Positions 53,099-63,313 are shown, counted from the stretch's first letter. The stretch is 64,000 nucleotides of DNA from Rhodoblastus sp. (GCF_019449565.1 NZ_JAGRPM010000033.1:1-64000), one strand, 5' to 3'. Notes: generated by a model from the letters alone, not told the origin. Translations and numbers: made by a program.

Positions 53099-53115
53099 AT
53101 GCTGCATTGCAGCAT
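53099..53115. promoter_or_regulatory. PhaR-type operator (CTGC-N3-GCAG)
   Basis: A perfect palindrome with 8-bp arms (53099-53106 and 53108-53115) around one T contains CTGC-ATT-GCAG at 53102-53112. CTGC-N3/4-GCAG is the site described for the polyhydroxybutyrate regulator PhaR in Rhodobacter and Paracoccus. It lies 67 bases before the start of a gene whose product has a phasin-like domain. A TACAAT at 53076-53081 could be the -10 element. Confidence 0.6.
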
Positions 53116-53182
53116 TGGAATGATGGAAGCTCGCCGCGGCGTTTTGCCGGTCGCCCTTTTCACGTCAATTCAAGGTCACCCG

Positions 53183-53965
53183 ATGCCCATCGTCAAAGAC
53201 AGCCGCAGTAGGAACCCGCGGGTCGCGCAAGGGCGGAATCTGCTGGCGGCGTCGCATATCGATGGCGCGCTTTCGAGTGAACCGCTGCCCGGTCCGGTCG
53301 CCGACGATCCGCATACGACCTCGAACCTGTTCGCCCGTCAGGTCCGCATGGCTTACGGCCTGTTGCAGACGGCGGTTGAGGAGGCTGCCGAATCCGTCGA
53401 ATGCAATAATGTGAAGCTCGCGGCCGAGCTGGAGGATCTGCAGGCGCGGGCGCTGCGCTCGATTCATGACAGCGCGCTCGCCACGATCGACTTGTTCGAG
53501 GCTCTCGGCGCCGCCCAGACGCCCGGCGAGCTCGCCAGCCGCCAGATTGTGTTGGCGCGGCGTCAGCGCGACACCGTCAATGAGCGCGTCACGGAATTTT
53601 TCGCCTCGGCGCGCAAGATGGCGTCGTTGATGACCGACCCGCTGAACAGGCATATGCGCGCCCTGTCCGGCGCGCTGGCGCCGCCGGATCGCGGGCCGCC
53701 CGAAGAGGGCGATTCCCTGCTCTCGCGCCTCAACAGGCTCACCGCGCGGCAGAAGAAGGTGCTGGAGCTGCTCGCCGAGGGCCTGCCCAACAAGGTCATC
53801 GCGCATGAGCTCGGCATCAGCGAGACGACCGTGAAGGCCCATGTCGGCGAAATCCTGCGCAAGCTGAAGGTCTATAACCGCGCCCGCGCCATCGTCATGC
53901 TGGCGCAGTTCGACATGGAGCAGATTCGCGCCTTGTCAAAGGGCGAGAGCGCCGACGGCGAATAG
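53183..53965 (+). CDS. Phasin-like domain fused to a LuxR-type HTH
   Basis: 260 residues from the ATG at 53183 with AAGG before it. Residues about 55-170 form an all-helical amphipathic region that follows the phasin_2 pattern: ALRSIHDSALATIDLFEALG, then a QTPGELASRQIVLARRQ stretch, then FFASARKMASLM. Residues 195-250 are a LuxR HTH (LTARQKKVLELLAEGLPNKV, then IAHELGISETTVKAHVGEIL). There is no receiver or autoinducer domain. A phasin-like part would suggest binding to polyhydroxybutyrate granules or other surfaces, with the HTH giving gene control; this is inference. The PhaR-type palindrome upstream fits such a role. It converges on zapA with 8 bases between. Confidence 0.8.
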   Translation: MPIVKDSRSRNPRVAQGRNLLAASHIDGALSSEPLPGPVADDPHTTSNLFARQVRMAYGLLQTAVEEAAESVECNNVKLAAELEDLQARALRSIHDSALATIDLFEALGAAQTPGELASRQIVLARRQRDTVNERVTEFFASARKMASLMTDPLNRHMRALSGALAPPDRGPPEEGDSLLSRLNRLTARQKKVLELLAEGLPNKVIAHELGISETTVKAHVGEILRKLKVYNRARAIVMLAQFDMEQIRALSKGESADGE

Positions 53966-53973
53966 ACGCTCGG

Positions 53974-54339
53974 TCAGGAGCCTTCTTCGTTCAGCGCGCG
54001 AGTCGCGGCCTCGACCTCGGCCGCCGCGTCTTCAAGCGCCGCCGCCGCCCATGCCGCGCTTTCGTCCAGTCGCAGGCGCAATTGCTCCGTCTCCTCGCGC
54101 GCCCGGGCGGTCGCCTCGGCTTCCGCCGCCAGCTTCTTGCGCGTCGTGACGAGTTCGTCGGCGACGGTCAGCGCGGCCATCACGGTGATGCGCTGGTCGC
54201 CGATCTCGCCGAACGCGCCCCGCAATTCATCGATCTTGGAATCCACCAGCCGCGCCAGCGATTCGATATGCGCTTCCTCGCCCTCGTCGCAGTTCATGCG
54301 ATAGGTGCGGCCCGCAATCATGACGACAGCTTGCGCCAT
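53974..54339 (-). CDS. zapA: Cell division protein ZapA
   Basis: 121 residues. The start AQAVVMIAGRTYRMNCDEGEE and LARLVDSKIDELRGAFGEIGDQRITVMAALTVADEL are the ZapA globular head; the rest is a coiled coil with acidic tail. ZapA binds FtsZ and bundles protofilaments at the division ring. Its start overlaps the stop of the DUF4164 gene as TAATG, with GAGG just upstream, so both are co-translated. Confidence 0.93.
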   Translation of the reverse strand: MAQAVVMIAGRTYRMNCDEGEEAHIESLARLVDSKIDELRGAFGEIGDQRITVMAALTVADELVTTRKKLAAEAEATARAREETEQLRLRLDESAAWAAAALEDAAAEVEAATRALNEEGS

Positions 54340-54713
54340 TAAGCCTCCTCGCCTGAATCAGCGGCGAGCACGGCGCGCACGGCGGCCGCGGCGCGTTCGA
54401 TCCGCCGCGCGGCCTCGCCATTGGCGCCTTCCAGCGCCCGAACGCGGTTCAGGGCGGAGTCGACCTCCAGCGCCAGCCGGGAGCGATCATCCTGCAAGGC
54501 GGAATATTCGGCGGTCTGGTCAGCCTGTTCGATCGCCCGCTCGGCCTGGCGGATCACAGCGGCGTCGAGCCCCTCCAGCGCGGCACGCAGCCGACGCCGC
54601 GCCGCGTCAAGCCGCTCCTGAGGCCCCGACCGATGGCCGCGCGGGTCCGCAGCGGCCCCGGGGGCGGCGGTATCGGCTTCGGCTGGCGTCTGTTCGTTCA
54701 GCGTTGGGGACAA
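54339..54713 (-). CDS. DUF4164 coiled-coil protein
   Basis: 124 residues with a TTG start (54711-54713), the only possible one before an upstream stop. A disordered Ala/Pro N-terminus leads into a coiled coil of about 80 residues (RLDAARRRLRAALEGLDAAV, then LALEVDSALNRVRALEGANG). DUF4164 proteins are regularly encoded directly before zapA in Hyphomicrobiales and are likely partners in division, perhaps ZapB-like; that role is inferred. First gene of the zapA operon and divergent from tkt. Confidence 0.82.
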   Translation of the reverse strand: MSPTLNEQTPAEADTAAPGAAADPRGHRSGPQERLDAARRRLRAALEGLDAAVIRQAERAIEQADQTAEYSALQDDRSRLALEVDSALNRVRALEGANGEAARRIERAAAAVRAVLAADSGEEA

Positions 54714-55031
54714 GTGCGGCTTTCACATCTCGCGGCTCAAATCGGGCGCCGCCGCGAGCACGGGCGATTCCAACAGTCTAGCCGACAATTTAACCAACAA
54801 TCTAGCATCGTCCCAGTCGCCGCCAAGGGGTTCCCCGCCGAGGCCACAGGAAATTGGGCGCTTTCCGTCGGATTTGCGGGGCATGGGCGGTTGGACGGCT
54901 CTGTTCCTTAGACCCTTTTTGCTCTTTGGCCCCGTGAAGCTGTGGCTCGGTGAAGCTTTGACTCACGGGCGCGACCTGATATCAACCCCGCCAAATGGCG
55001 ACCCTCCAAGCGAAACGATCGGAATCCTGAA
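54714..55031. other. Divergent control region between DUF4164-zapA and tkt
   Basis: 318 bases without a convincing gene. An AT-rich part at 54775-54810 (containing AATTTAACCAACAATC) is the likely place of one promoter. No EcfG motif and no 6S RNA-like structure was found, although in many bacteria 6S RNA lies near zapA. A ribosome site for tkt is weak (GGAATCCTGAA). Confidence 0.5.
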
Positions 55032-57017
55032 ATGACCGAAGTCAGCAGCGTCTCTCTGGCCAACGCCGTCAGGGCGCTTTCCATCGACGCCGTCGAGCAG
55101 GCCAAGTCCGGCCATCCCGGCCTGCCGCTCGGCGCCGCCGACGTCGCCACGGTCCTGTTCACCAAAGTGCTGAAATATAACGCCGCCGACCCGACCTGGC
55201 CGGATCGCGACCGTTTCGTGCTGTCCGCCGGCCATGGCTCGATGTTGCTCTACGCGTTGCTCCATCTCTCCGGCGAGAAGAGCATGACGCTGGAGGAAAT
55301 CCGCAATTTCCGCCAGTTCGGCTCGAAGACGCCCGGCCACCCGGAATATGGCCATACGGCGGGAGTCGAAATGACCACCGGCCCGCTGGGGCAGGGCCTC
55401 GCCACCTCGGTCGGCTTCGCCCTGGCGGAGCGTATGCTCGCCGCCGAATTCGGCGACGTGGTCGATCACCGCACCTATGTCCTCGCCTCCGACGGCGACC
55501 TGATGGAAGGCGTCTCGCAGGAGGCCATCGCGCTCGCCGGCCATCTCAGGCTGAACCGCCTCATCGTCCTGTGGGACGACAATGGCATTTCGATCGACGG
55601 CGCGATCTCGGTGTCCGATTCGGTCGACCAGCTGAAGCGTTTCGAGAGCGCCGGCTGGGCCGCGACCCGTGTGGACGGCCATGATTCGGCCGCCATCCTC
55701 GCCGCGCTGGAAACGGCGCAGAAATCCGACAAGCCGACCCTCATCGCCTGCAAAACGGTGATCGGCTTTGGCGCGCCGACCCGCGCGGGCAAGTCCAAGG
55801 CCCATGGCGAGCCGCTGGGCGCCGAGGAAATGGCGGGAACCAAGGCCGCCCTGAACTGGCCTCATGCGCCGTTCGAGGTGCCGGACGACATTCTGGCCGC
55901 CTGGCGCGCGGCGGGCGCGCGCGGCGCCAAGGCCCAGGCCGAATGGCAGGCCAAGGTCGACGCGCTGGAGCCGGCCAGGCGCGCGGAATTCCTGCGTCGC
56001 CTCGAAGGCCGTCTCCCGGCGGCGCTGGCTGAGGTCGTCGCGGCGGAAAAGCGCCGCCTCGCGAGCGTGGACACGGCTGTCGCCACCCGCAAGGCCTCCG
56101 AAGCCGCGCTAAAAGTCCTCGCCCCGGCCGTGCCGGAGCTGATCACCGGCTCGGCGGACCTCACCGGCTCCAACAACACCAAGGTCGAGGCCACCCCGGC
56201 CATTTCGCCCGGCAACTACGCCGGACGCTATGTCCATTGGGGCATCCGCGAACATGGCATGGCGGCGGCGGTCAATGGCATGACGCTGCATGGCGGCCTG
56301 ATCCCCTCGGGCGCGACGTTTTTGGCCTTCGCCGATTATTGCCGCCCGGCGCTGCGCCTCGCCGCGCTGATGGGAATTGGCTCGATCGAAGTGCTGACGC
56401 ATGATTCCATCGGCCTCGGCGAGGATGGTCCGACCCATCAGCCGGTCGAACATCTGGCGGCGCTGCGCGCCATTCCCGGCCTGCTCGTCTTCCGTCCGGC
56501 GGACGCGACCGAGACGCTGGAATGCTGGCAGGCGGCGCTGGAAAATCGCGCGGCGCCCTCCGTGCTGGCGCTCACCCGTCAGAACCTGCCCGCCGTGCGC
56601 CGCGAGTTCGTTGCCGAAAACCTCTCGGCCAGGGGCGCCTATGAGCTGTCGGCGGCCTCCGCTGAGGCCAAGGTCACGCTGTTCGCGTCGGGCTCGGAAG
56701 TCGAGATCGCGCTTGACGCGCAGAAGATACTGGAAGGCGAGGGCGTTGCGACCCGCGTCGTCTCGGTCCCCTGTTTCGAACTGTTCCTGCGGCAAAACGA
56801 CGCGGCGCGGCGCGAGATCATCGGCGCGGCGCCCGTGCGCGTCGCGGTCGAGGCGGGCATCCCCATGGGCTGGGACCTTTTCCTGGGCCGCGAAGGCGCT
56901 TTTGTCGGAATGACGGGCTTTGGAGCCTCCGCGCCTTTTAGAAAGCTCTTTGAACACTTCGGAATCGACGCCGCCGCGGTTGCTTGTGCGGCGCGAAACG
57001 GATTAAAGGGCCTCTAA
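55032..57017 (+). CDS. tkt: Transketolase
   Basis: 661 residues. Thiamine diphosphate and substrate motifs are visible: [54 protein letters not shown], and the GDG motif region [20 protein letters not shown]. The C-terminal half has [18 protein letters not shown] and [20 protein letters not shown]. It interconverts sugar phosphates in the pentose phosphate and Calvin pathways. The next gene, gap, begins 90 bases on, so tkt-gap-pgk form one gene run; the weak hairpin between tkt and gap may give partial termination. Confidence 0.97.
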   Translation: MTEVSSVSLANAVRALSIDAVEQAKSGHPGLPLGAADVATVLFTKVLKYNAADPTWPDRDRFVLSAGHGSMLLYALLHLSGEKSMTLEEIRNFRQFGSKTPGHPEYGHTAGVEMTTGPLGQGLATSVGFALAERMLAAEFGDVVDHRTYVLASDGDLMEGVSQEAIALAGHLRLNRLIVLWDDNGISIDGAISVSDSVDQLKRFESAGWAATRVDGHDSAAILAALETAQKSDKPTLIACKTVIGFGAPTRAGKSKAHGEPLGAEEMAGTKAALNWPHAPFEVPDDILAAWRAAGARGAKAQAEWQAKVDALEPARRAEFLRRLEGRLPAALAEVVAAEKRRLASVDTAVATRKASEAALKVLAPAVPELITGSADLTGSNNTKVEATPAISPGNYAGRYVHWGIREHGMAAAVNGMTLHGGLIPSGATFLAFADYCRPALRLAALMGIGSIEVLTHDSIGLGEDGPTHQPVEHLAALRAIPGLLVFRPADATETLECWQAALENRAAPSVLALTRQNLPAVRREFVAENLSARGAYELSAASAEAKVTLFASGSEVEIALDAQKILEGEGVATRVVSVPCFELFLRQNDAARREIIGAAPVRVAVEAGIPMGWDLFLGREGAFVGMTGFGASAPFRKLFEHFGIDAAAVACAARNGLKGL

Positions 57018-57051
57018 CGCAATTTCGCGCCGAACAGCGCCGGAATTGGAA

Positions 57052-57079
57052 GGGGCGATGCAAAAAGCCCCCGTTTTTT
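57052..57079 (+). terminator. Weak terminator or attenuator between tkt and gap
   Basis: A 5-bp stem GGGGC/GCCCC (57052-57056 and 57067-57071) with a 10-base loop is followed by TTTTTT (57074-57079). The stem is short, so read-through into gap is expected. Confidence 0.4.
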
Positions 57080-57107
57080 GACGGGATCATTCAAGGAGCG
57101 CATCGAA

Positions 57108-58115
<1,008 letters not shown>

Positions 58116-58127
58116 ACGAAATTTCCG

Positions 58128-58158
58128 GCGCGCTTCCAAAACGGAAGCGCGCTTTTTT
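58128..58158 (+). terminator. Rho-independent terminator after gap
   Basis: A perfect 10-bp stem (58128-58137 with 58143-58152) and a five-base loop precede TTTTTT (58153-58158). It lies between gap and pgk, so pgk may need its own promoter or read-through. Confidence 0.9.
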
Positions 58159-58184
58159 CTTCATTTCTTTCGCCCGAGGCCGCC

Positions 58185-59378
58185 ATGTCTGCTTTTCGCA
58201 CCCTGGATTCCGCTGAACTCAAGGGCAAGCGCGTGCTTGTCCGCGTCGATCTCAACTTGCCGATGGATAATGGCAAGGTGACCGATGCCACCCGCATCGA
58301 CCGCATCCTGCCGACACTGAACGAAATCTCCGGCAAGGGCGGCAAGCTTATCCTGCTCGCTCATTTCGGCCGCCCGAAGAATGGGCCGGACGAAGCCAAT
58401 TCGCTGAAGCCCGTCGCCGCCGCGCTCGCCGGGCATCTCGGCAAGCCGGTCGCCTTCGCCACGGATTGCATCGGCGCCCCGGCCGCGGAGGCCATCGCCA
58501 AATTGGCTGACGGCGACGTCCTGCTGCTGGAAAACACCCGCTTCCACAAGGGCGAGGAAAAGAACGACCCCGCGCTGGTCGAGGCTTTGGCCGCGCTTGG
58601 CGACATTTATGTCAATGATGCTTTTTCCGCCGCCCATCGCGCCCACGCCTCGACTGAGGGTCTGGCGCGCAAACTTCCCGCTTATGCAGGCCGCACCATG
58701 CAGGCCGAGATCGAGGCCTTGTCCAAGGCGCTGGAAAAGCCGGCCCGCCCGGTCGGCGCGGTCGTTGGCGGCGCCAAGGTTTCGTCCAAGCTGGAATTGC
58801 TCGGCAATCTGACCAAGAAGGTCGATTTCCTGATCATCGGCGGCGGCATGGCCAATACGTTCCTCGCCGCGCAAGGCAAGAAGGTCGGCAAGAGCCTGTG
58901 CGAAAAGGACCTGCTCGACACCGCACGTGAAATCCTCAAGAACGCCGCCGCGAATAAATGCCAGATCGTGCTGCCGCTTGACGCCGTCGTCGCGACCGAG
59001 TTCAGGGCCCATGCGCCATCGCATATCGTCAGCGTCGATCATGTCGGCGACGACGAGATGATCCTCGACGCCGGCCCGAAATCGGTGGCGGAGGTCGAGG
59101 CCGTGCTGGGCGCGATCAAGACACTGGTCTGGAACGGCCCCTTCGGCGCTTTCGAGCTTGAGCCTTTCGACGCGGCGACCAACGCCGTGGCCCGATTCGC
59201 CGCGCGGTTGACCCAGGAAGGCAAGCTGCTTTCCGTGGCCGGCGGCGGCGACACGGTGGCGGCGCTCAATCACGCTGGCGTAGCGGAGAAGTTCTCCTAT
59301 GTCTCGACCGCCGGCGGCGCCTTCCTCGAATGGCTGGAAGGCAAGGTCCTGCCGGGCGTCGAGGCGCTCCGCGCCTGA
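58185..59378 (+). CDS. pgk: Phosphoglycerate kinase
   Basis: 397 residues. The start [33 protein letters not shown], the LAHFGRPK motif and the nucleotide-binding [12 protein letters not shown] and GGGDTVAAL are standard. It transfers phosphate from 1,3-bisphosphoglycerate to ADP. It lies between gap and fba. The ATG has GAGG upstream (GAGGCCGCC). The following 224-base gap contains a hairpin and an EcfG-like motif. Confidence 0.97.
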   Translation: MSAFRTLDSAELKGKRVLVRVDLNLPMDNGKVTDATRIDRILPTLNEISGKGGKLILLAHFGRPKNGPDEANSLKPVAAALAGHLGKPVAFATDCIGAPAAEAIAKLADGDVLLLENTRFHKGEEKNDPALVEALAALGDIYVNDAFSAAHRAHASTEGLARKLPAYAGRTMQAEIEALSKALEKPARPVGAVVGGAKVSSKLELLGNLTKKVDFLIIGGGMANTFLAAQGKKVGKSLCEKDLLDTAREILKNAAANKCQIVLPLDAVVATEFRAHAPSHIVSVDHVGDDEMILDAGPKSVAEVEAVLGAIKTLVWNGPFGAFELEPFDAATNAVARFAARLTQEGKLLSVAGGGDTVAALNHAGVAEKFSYVSTAGGAFLEWLEGKVLPGVEALRA

Positions 59379-59390
59379 CCCGCAAATGAA

Positions 59391-59426
59391 TGCGGACGGT
59401 TGTGCCACCACCAACAACCGTTCGCA
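59391..59426 (+). repeat. Hairpin between pgk and fba
   Basis: A 13-bp stem with one G-T pair (59391-59403 and 59414-59426) encloses a ten-base loop GCCACCACCA. There is no T-run, so it is not a classic terminator; it could stabilise the pgk mRNA 3' end. Confidence 0.6.
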
Positions 59427-59440
59427 TCGCCGAACGCCTC

Positions 59441-59465
59441 GGAACGCGTTGATCTGCAGGCCGTT
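59441..59465 (+). promoter_or_regulatory. EcfG-type promoter motif upstream of fba
   Basis: GGAAC (59441-59445), 16 bases, then CGTT (59462-59465): same spacing as the nepR promoter. It lies 137 bases before the fba start and in the right direction. One perfect match per ~130 kb of strand is roughly what chance allows, so the match alone is not proof. Confidence 0.45.
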
Positions 59466-59602
59466 GATAGAAAGCGCCTGGTCGATGTCCGGGAACATCC
59501 CGGCGCCGCGCGTTAAGGCTGCGTCAAAGGGCTTGCTTCCCAACCCGCGCCAAGTGCGTTAAACGCGCGCCTGTCAGTTTTCAAATGAGGAGAGGATCGC
59601 GC

Positions 59603-60670
59603 ATGGCTCGCATTACCCTTCGCCAGCTGCTCGACCACGCCGCTGAGCACGATTACGGCGTTCCGGCCTTCAACATCAATAATATGGAGCAGGCGCTGGC
59701 CATCATGGCCGCCGCTTCCGCCGTGGACGCGCCGGTCATCATCCAGGCCTCGCGCGGCGCCCGCCAATATGCCAATGACGTCATGCTCAAGCACATGATG
59801 GACGCTTGCGTCGAAATCTATCCGCAGATCCCGATCTGCGTGCATCAGGATCACGGCAACAGCGCCTCGACCTGCTTCACCGCGATGCAGGCTGGCTTCA
59901 CTTCGGTGATGATGGATGGCTCGCTGAAAGAGGACGGCAAGACCCCGGCCGACTGGGACTATAATGTCGGCGTCACCAAATATGTCGCCGACATGGCGCA
60001 TCTCGGCGGCATTTCGGTCGAAGGCGAATTCGGCGTCCTTGGCTCGCTCGAAACCGGCATGGGCGAGAAGGAAGACGGCCACGGCTTCGAAGGCAAGCTG
60101 TCGCATGACCAGCTCGTCACCAATCCCGACGACGCCGTGAAATTCGTCAAGGCGACCGGCGTCGACGCGCTGGCCATCGCCATGGGCACCTCGCACGGCG
60201 CCTATAAATTCTCGCGCAAGCCCGATGGCGCCATCCTGGCGATGAACGTGATCGAGGATATCCACCGCAAGATGCCCGGCCTGCACATGGTCATGCACGG
60301 CTCCTCCTCGGTGCCGCAGGACCTGCAGGACATCATCAACGCCTTTGGCGGCAAGATGCCCCAGACCTGGGGCGTGCCGGTCGAGGAGATCCAGCGCGGC
60401 ATCAAGCATGGCGTGCGCAAGATCAACATCGATACCGACAACCGCATGGCCATCACCGGCCAGATTCGCAAGGTTTTCGCGGAGCACCCCGGCGAATTCG
60501 ACCCGCGCAAATATCTGAAGCCGGCGACCGACGCCATGACGAAGATCTGCCGCCAGCGCCTCGAAGAGTTCAACACGGCCGGCCAGGCCTCCAAGATCAA
60601 GAAGGTGTTCACGCTCGGCGAGATGGCCAAGCGTTACGCCGTGGGCGAACTGGCCCCGAAAGCCGCCTGA
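59603..60670 (+). CDS. fba: Fructose-bisphosphate aldolase, class II
   Basis: 355 residues from the ATG at 59603, with AGGAGAGGA upstream. Zn-binding and active-site motifs are visible: [37 protein letters not shown] and [11 protein letters not shown], with [11 protein letters not shown] for phosphate binding. It cleaves fructose 1,6-bisphosphate (and, in Calvin cycle versions, makes sedoheptulose bisphosphate; CbbA subgroup). It is the last of the tkt-gap-pgk-fba run and ends with a strong terminator. Confidence 0.96.
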   Translation: MARITLRQLLDHAAEHDYGVPAFNINNMEQALAIMAAASAVDAPVIIQASRGARQYANDVMLKHMMDACVEIYPQIPICVHQDHGNSASTCFTAMQAGFTSVMMDGSLKEDGKTPADWDYNVGVTKYVADMAHLGGISVEGEFGVLGSLETGMGEKEDGHGFEGKLSHDQLVTNPDDAVKFVKATGVDALAIAMGTSHGAYKFSRKPDGAILAMNVIEDIHRKMPGLHMVMHGSSSVPQDLQDIINAFGGKMPQTWGVPVEEIQRGIKHGVRKINIDTDNRMAITGQIRKVFAEHPGEFDPRKYLKPATDAMTKICRQRLEEFNTAGQASKIKKVFTLGEMAKRYAVGELAPKAA

Positions 60671-60707
60671 GCGGCGTTTCGGGCGGCTTTCGTCTGAAAG
60701 AATCGCG

Positions 60708-60739
60708 ATGGGGCCGCGGCTTGCCGCGGCCCCATTTTT
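60708..60739 (+). terminator. Rho-independent terminator of fba
   Basis: A perfect stem of 12 base pairs (60708-60719 with 60724-60735), including the AT...AT ends, has a CTTG loop and runs into TTTTT. Confidence 0.93.
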
Positions 60740-60770
60740 GCCTTTGAATTGAGCCATTGCCACGGCGACC

Positions 60771-61406
60771 ATGACCGACTTCATCAAACCCCGCCTCTAT
60801 CTCATCACCCCGCCGATCGCCGACGCGGAAGGCTTCGCGCCTGCACTCGAGGCCGCGCTGGACTCGGGCGACGTCGCCTGTGTGCTGCTGCGCTTCGCCT
60901 CACAGGATGAAGGCGCGCGGAAAAAGATCGTCAGATCGCTCGCGCCGCTCGTGCAGGACGCCGGCGCTGCCTTGCTGGTGCCGGACGATCCGCAGCTGGC
61001 GGCCCGCGCCGGCGCAGATGGCGTGCATATCGAGGGCGTCGGCGAGAATTTCGCGAGCGCGTTGGACAGCCTCAAGCCGGAGCGCATCGTCGGCGTGGGC
61101 GGTCTCGCCAATCGCGACGAGGCCATGGCGGCCGGAGAAAGCGACGCGGATTATTTGATGTTCGGGGGGCTTGAGCCGGGCGGAGAAAGCGCCGCCGAAA
61201 TTCTCGAACGCGCGTCCTGGTGGGCGGAACTGTTCAACGTCCCCTGCATCGCTGTGGCGCATGAACTGGGCGATGTGGAATCCCTTGCCGGTTCGGGCGC
61301 GGAATTCGTGGCGCTGGGGGCGACAATTTTCGACGATCCGCGCGGCCCCGCCGCCGCGGTCGCCGAAGCCCAGGCCGCGCTCGACCGGGCGGAGGCGCGG
61401 GCTTGA
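60771..61406 (+). CDS. ThiE/TenI-like TIM-barrel protein, probably not a classic ThiE
   Basis: 211 residues. The start KPRLYLITPPIAD and the block RAGADGVHIEG resemble thiamine phosphate synthase and TenI proteins. But the ThiE signature after GADGVH should read Gly-Gln-x-Asp-Leu-Pro; here it is GVGENF, so key substrate contacts are missing. The later FGGLEPGGES and LGATIFDD partly keep the phosphate-binding loop. It directly follows fba and is co-directional, an arrangement I recall from other Hyphomicrobiales. It overlaps the Sel1 gene by four bases. A changed or lost activity is inferred from the motif. Confidence 0.7.
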   Translation: MTDFIKPRLYLITPPIADAEGFAPALEAALDSGDVACVLLRFASQDEGARKKIVRSLAPLVQDAGAALLVPDDPQLAARAGADGVHIEGVGENFASALDSLKPERIVGVGGLANRDEAMAAGESDADYLMFGGLEPGGESAAEILERASWWAELFNVPCIAVAHELGDVESLAGSGAEFVALGATIFDDPRGPAAAVAEAQAALDRAEARA

Positions 61407-62320
61407 GCCGTCACGCCGCCAGATTCGCGTTTTTCGCGGCGGTTGTTCTCGCCGCCAGTCCGGCCTGCGCCATTCTTGCGCCGGGCCAGCCGGACCACGC
61501 TTTCGGCGCCTTCCAGCGCGGCTATTTCCGCACGGCTTTCGACGAGGCGATGAAACGCATCGACGCTGACAGCCATGACGCGGCGGCGATGACCCTCGTC
61601 GCCGAGCTTTATGCGTCGGGCGTCGGCGTTCCGCAAAAGCGCGACGAAGCGCTGCATTGGTACAAGCTTGCCGCCGAGGCTGGCGACAAGAATGCGCAAT
61701 ATGTCCTTGGCAACGCCTTTCTTGCCGGCGACGGCGAGAAGAAGGACGTCGCTGCGGCGCGGGCCTTGTTCGAGAAGGCCGCCGCGCAGGATCATGCAGG
61801 CGCCTGGTTCAACCTCGGCGTCATCGCGCTCGAAGGCAATGGCGTCGCCTCGGACTTCAAGCAGGCGGCGGCTGATTTCCGCCGATCCGCCGATCTCGGC
61901 TTCGCCGACGCCGCCTATTCGCTGGCCTTGCTTTATCGCGAGGGCAAGGGCGTCGAAAAGGACCGGACCCAGGCGGCGCAATGGCTGCTGCGCGCGGCGC
62001 AGGAGGATTTTCTTGCGGCGCAAGTCGAATATGGCATCGTACTGTTCAATGGCGACGGCGTTCCGGCGGACGAGGCGGGCGGGGCCAGATGGCTGCTCCG
62101 CGCAGCCAATCGCAACAATGCCGTGGCGCAGAACCGCATCGCTCGCATGCTCTTCGCCGGGCGCGGCGTGAAGCCGGATCGCGTCGAGGCGGCGAAATGG
62201 GCCATTCTTTCGGCTTCCGCCGGCCTGCGCGACCCCTGGCTCGATTCCGAAACCGCGAAGCTGACGCAGGACGAGCGCCCAAAGGTCGAGACGGCGATCA
62301 AGTCCTATCTCGGCAAATGA
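61403..62320 (+). CDS. Exported Sel1-repeat protein
   Basis: 305 residues with a TTG start overlapping the previous stop (TTGA). A signal peptide (FAFFAAVVLAASPACA) is followed by about six Sel1-like repeats of 36 residues each, with the consensus A-x-x-x-Y-x-L-G-x-x-x-x-x-G visible in AQYVLGNAFLAGDG, AWFNLGVIALEGNG, AAYSLALLYREGKG and VEYGIVLFNGDG. Such repeats form a helical solenoid for protein binding in the periplasm. The partner is unknown. Translation is coupled to the ThiE-like gene. Confidence 0.87.
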   Translation: MSRHAARFAFFAAVVLAASPACAILAPGQPDHAFGAFQRGYFRTAFDEAMKRIDADSHDAAAMTLVAELYASGVGVPQKRDEALHWYKLAAEAGDKNAQYVLGNAFLAGDGEKKDVAAARALFEKAAAQDHAGAWFNLGVIALEGNGVASDFKQAAADFRRSADLGFADAAYSLALLYREGKGVEKDRTQAAQWLLRAAQEDFLAAQVEYGIVLFNGDGVPADEAGGARWLLRAANRNNAVAQNRIARMLFAGRGVKPDRVEAAKWAILSASAGLRDPWLDSETAKLTQDERPKVETAIKSYLGK

Positions 62321-62466
62321 GACTTGACCTGCGCCTCGGCTTGACGCGGGCGCGCGCGCAGGGCAAATCACCTGAGACTTTCGTATCGCGCCCGACCCTG
62401 GCGCCTGACTTCCGCATCTAATTTGCGCATTTGCCATCCCTGCGGGGACTGGCCCCGGAAAGCCCC

Positions 62467-63258
62467 ATGATCAATTCCGCACTGATGAATGTGATGACCT
62501 CCGCCGCCCTGAAGGCGGGGCGCGGCCTGAAGCGCGACTTCGGCGAGGTCGAAAATCTCCAGGTCTCGGTCAAGGGACCGGGCGATTTCGTCACGATTGC
62601 CGACAAGAAGGCGGAACGGACGATTTTCGAGGAATTGTCCAAGGCCCGTCCCGGCTATGGCTTCGTGCTGGAGGAAGGCGGCATTGTCGAGGGCTCCGAC
62701 AAGAGCCATGTCTGGCACGTCGATCCGCTTGACGGCACCACCAACTTCCTGCACGGCCTGCCGATCTTCGCCGTGTCGATCGGCCTGGAGCGCGAGGGCC
62801 AGATGGTTGCGGGCGTGATCTATAATCCCGCCACGGACGATATTTTCGTCGCCGAAAAGGGGCAGGGCGCCTATTACAACAACCGTCGCATCCGCGTCGC
62901 CGCGCGCCGCGACGTCTCCGAGGGCCTGATCGCCACCGGCATTCCGCCGCTCGCCGCCGCCAAGATTCATCCGCGTTTCAAGCAGGAGCTATCGTCGGTC
63001 ATGACCCGGGCGGGCGGCGTGCGCCGCCTCGGCGCGGCCTCGCTCGATCTCGCTTTCGTCGCGGCTGGCCGCTTCGACGGCTTCTGGGAACGCGGGTTGA
63101 AGAGCTGGGACATGGCGGCGGGCATCGTGCTGGTGCGCGAGGCGGGCGGCTATCTGACCGACGCCGATGGCAAGCAGGACGTGTTCGGCACAGGCTCGAT
63201 TTGCTGCGGCAATGAAATCATCCACAAGCAGCTGCTCGATCTTCTTAAAAAGGCCTGA
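62467..63258 (+). CDS. suhB: Inositol-1-monophosphatase
   Basis: 263 residues from the ATG at 62467 with GGAAAG before it. Metal-binding motifs: Glu in VLEEGGIVEG, DPLDGTTNFLHGLP, and WDMAAGIVLVREAGG. KGPGDFVTIADKKAE is the expected N-terminal block. It hydrolyses inositol monophosphate and related sugar phosphates; in some bacteria SuhB also supports ribosomal RNA antitermination. It is a single gene, 146 bases after the Sel1 gene, and is followed by a membrane protein gene in the same direction. Confidence 0.94.
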   Translation: MINSALMNVMTSAALKAGRGLKRDFGEVENLQVSVKGPGDFVTIADKKAERTIFEELSKARPGYGFVLEEGGIVEGSDKSHVWHVDPLDGTTNFLHGLPIFAVSIGLEREGQMVAGVIYNPATDDIFVAEKGQGAYYNNRRIRVAARRDVSEGLIATGIPPLAAAKIHPRFKQELSSVMTRAGGVRRLGAASLDLAFVAAGRFDGFWERGLKSWDMAAGIVLVREAGGYLTDADGKQDVFGTGSICCGNEIIHKQLLDLLKKA

Positions 63259-63267
63259 GGCGGCGCG

Positions 63268-63313
63268 ATATTCGGGCCGCGTGGCGCGTTTTGCCGGGGC
63301 GGGCCCCGAATAT
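63268..63313. repeat. Inverted repeat after suhB
   Basis: 9-bp arms (63268-63276 and 63305-63313; ATATTCGGG and its complement) flank 28 GC-rich bases that can fold further. There is no T-run, so a terminator role is uncertain. Confidence 0.4.

Noticed and set aside
52918..53182. SAM-II or other methionine riboswitch before the MetX-like gene
   Set aside because: No conserved riboswitch core could be recognised in the upstream sequence and no metW gene follows.
53966..53973. 6S RNA expected near zapA
   Set aside because: Only 8 bases separate zapA from the convergent LuxR-type gene, and the tkt side of the operon shows no 6S-like long hairpin.
59391..59426. Terminator after pgk
   Set aside because: The hairpin is good but lacks a T-run, so it is listed only as a hairpin.
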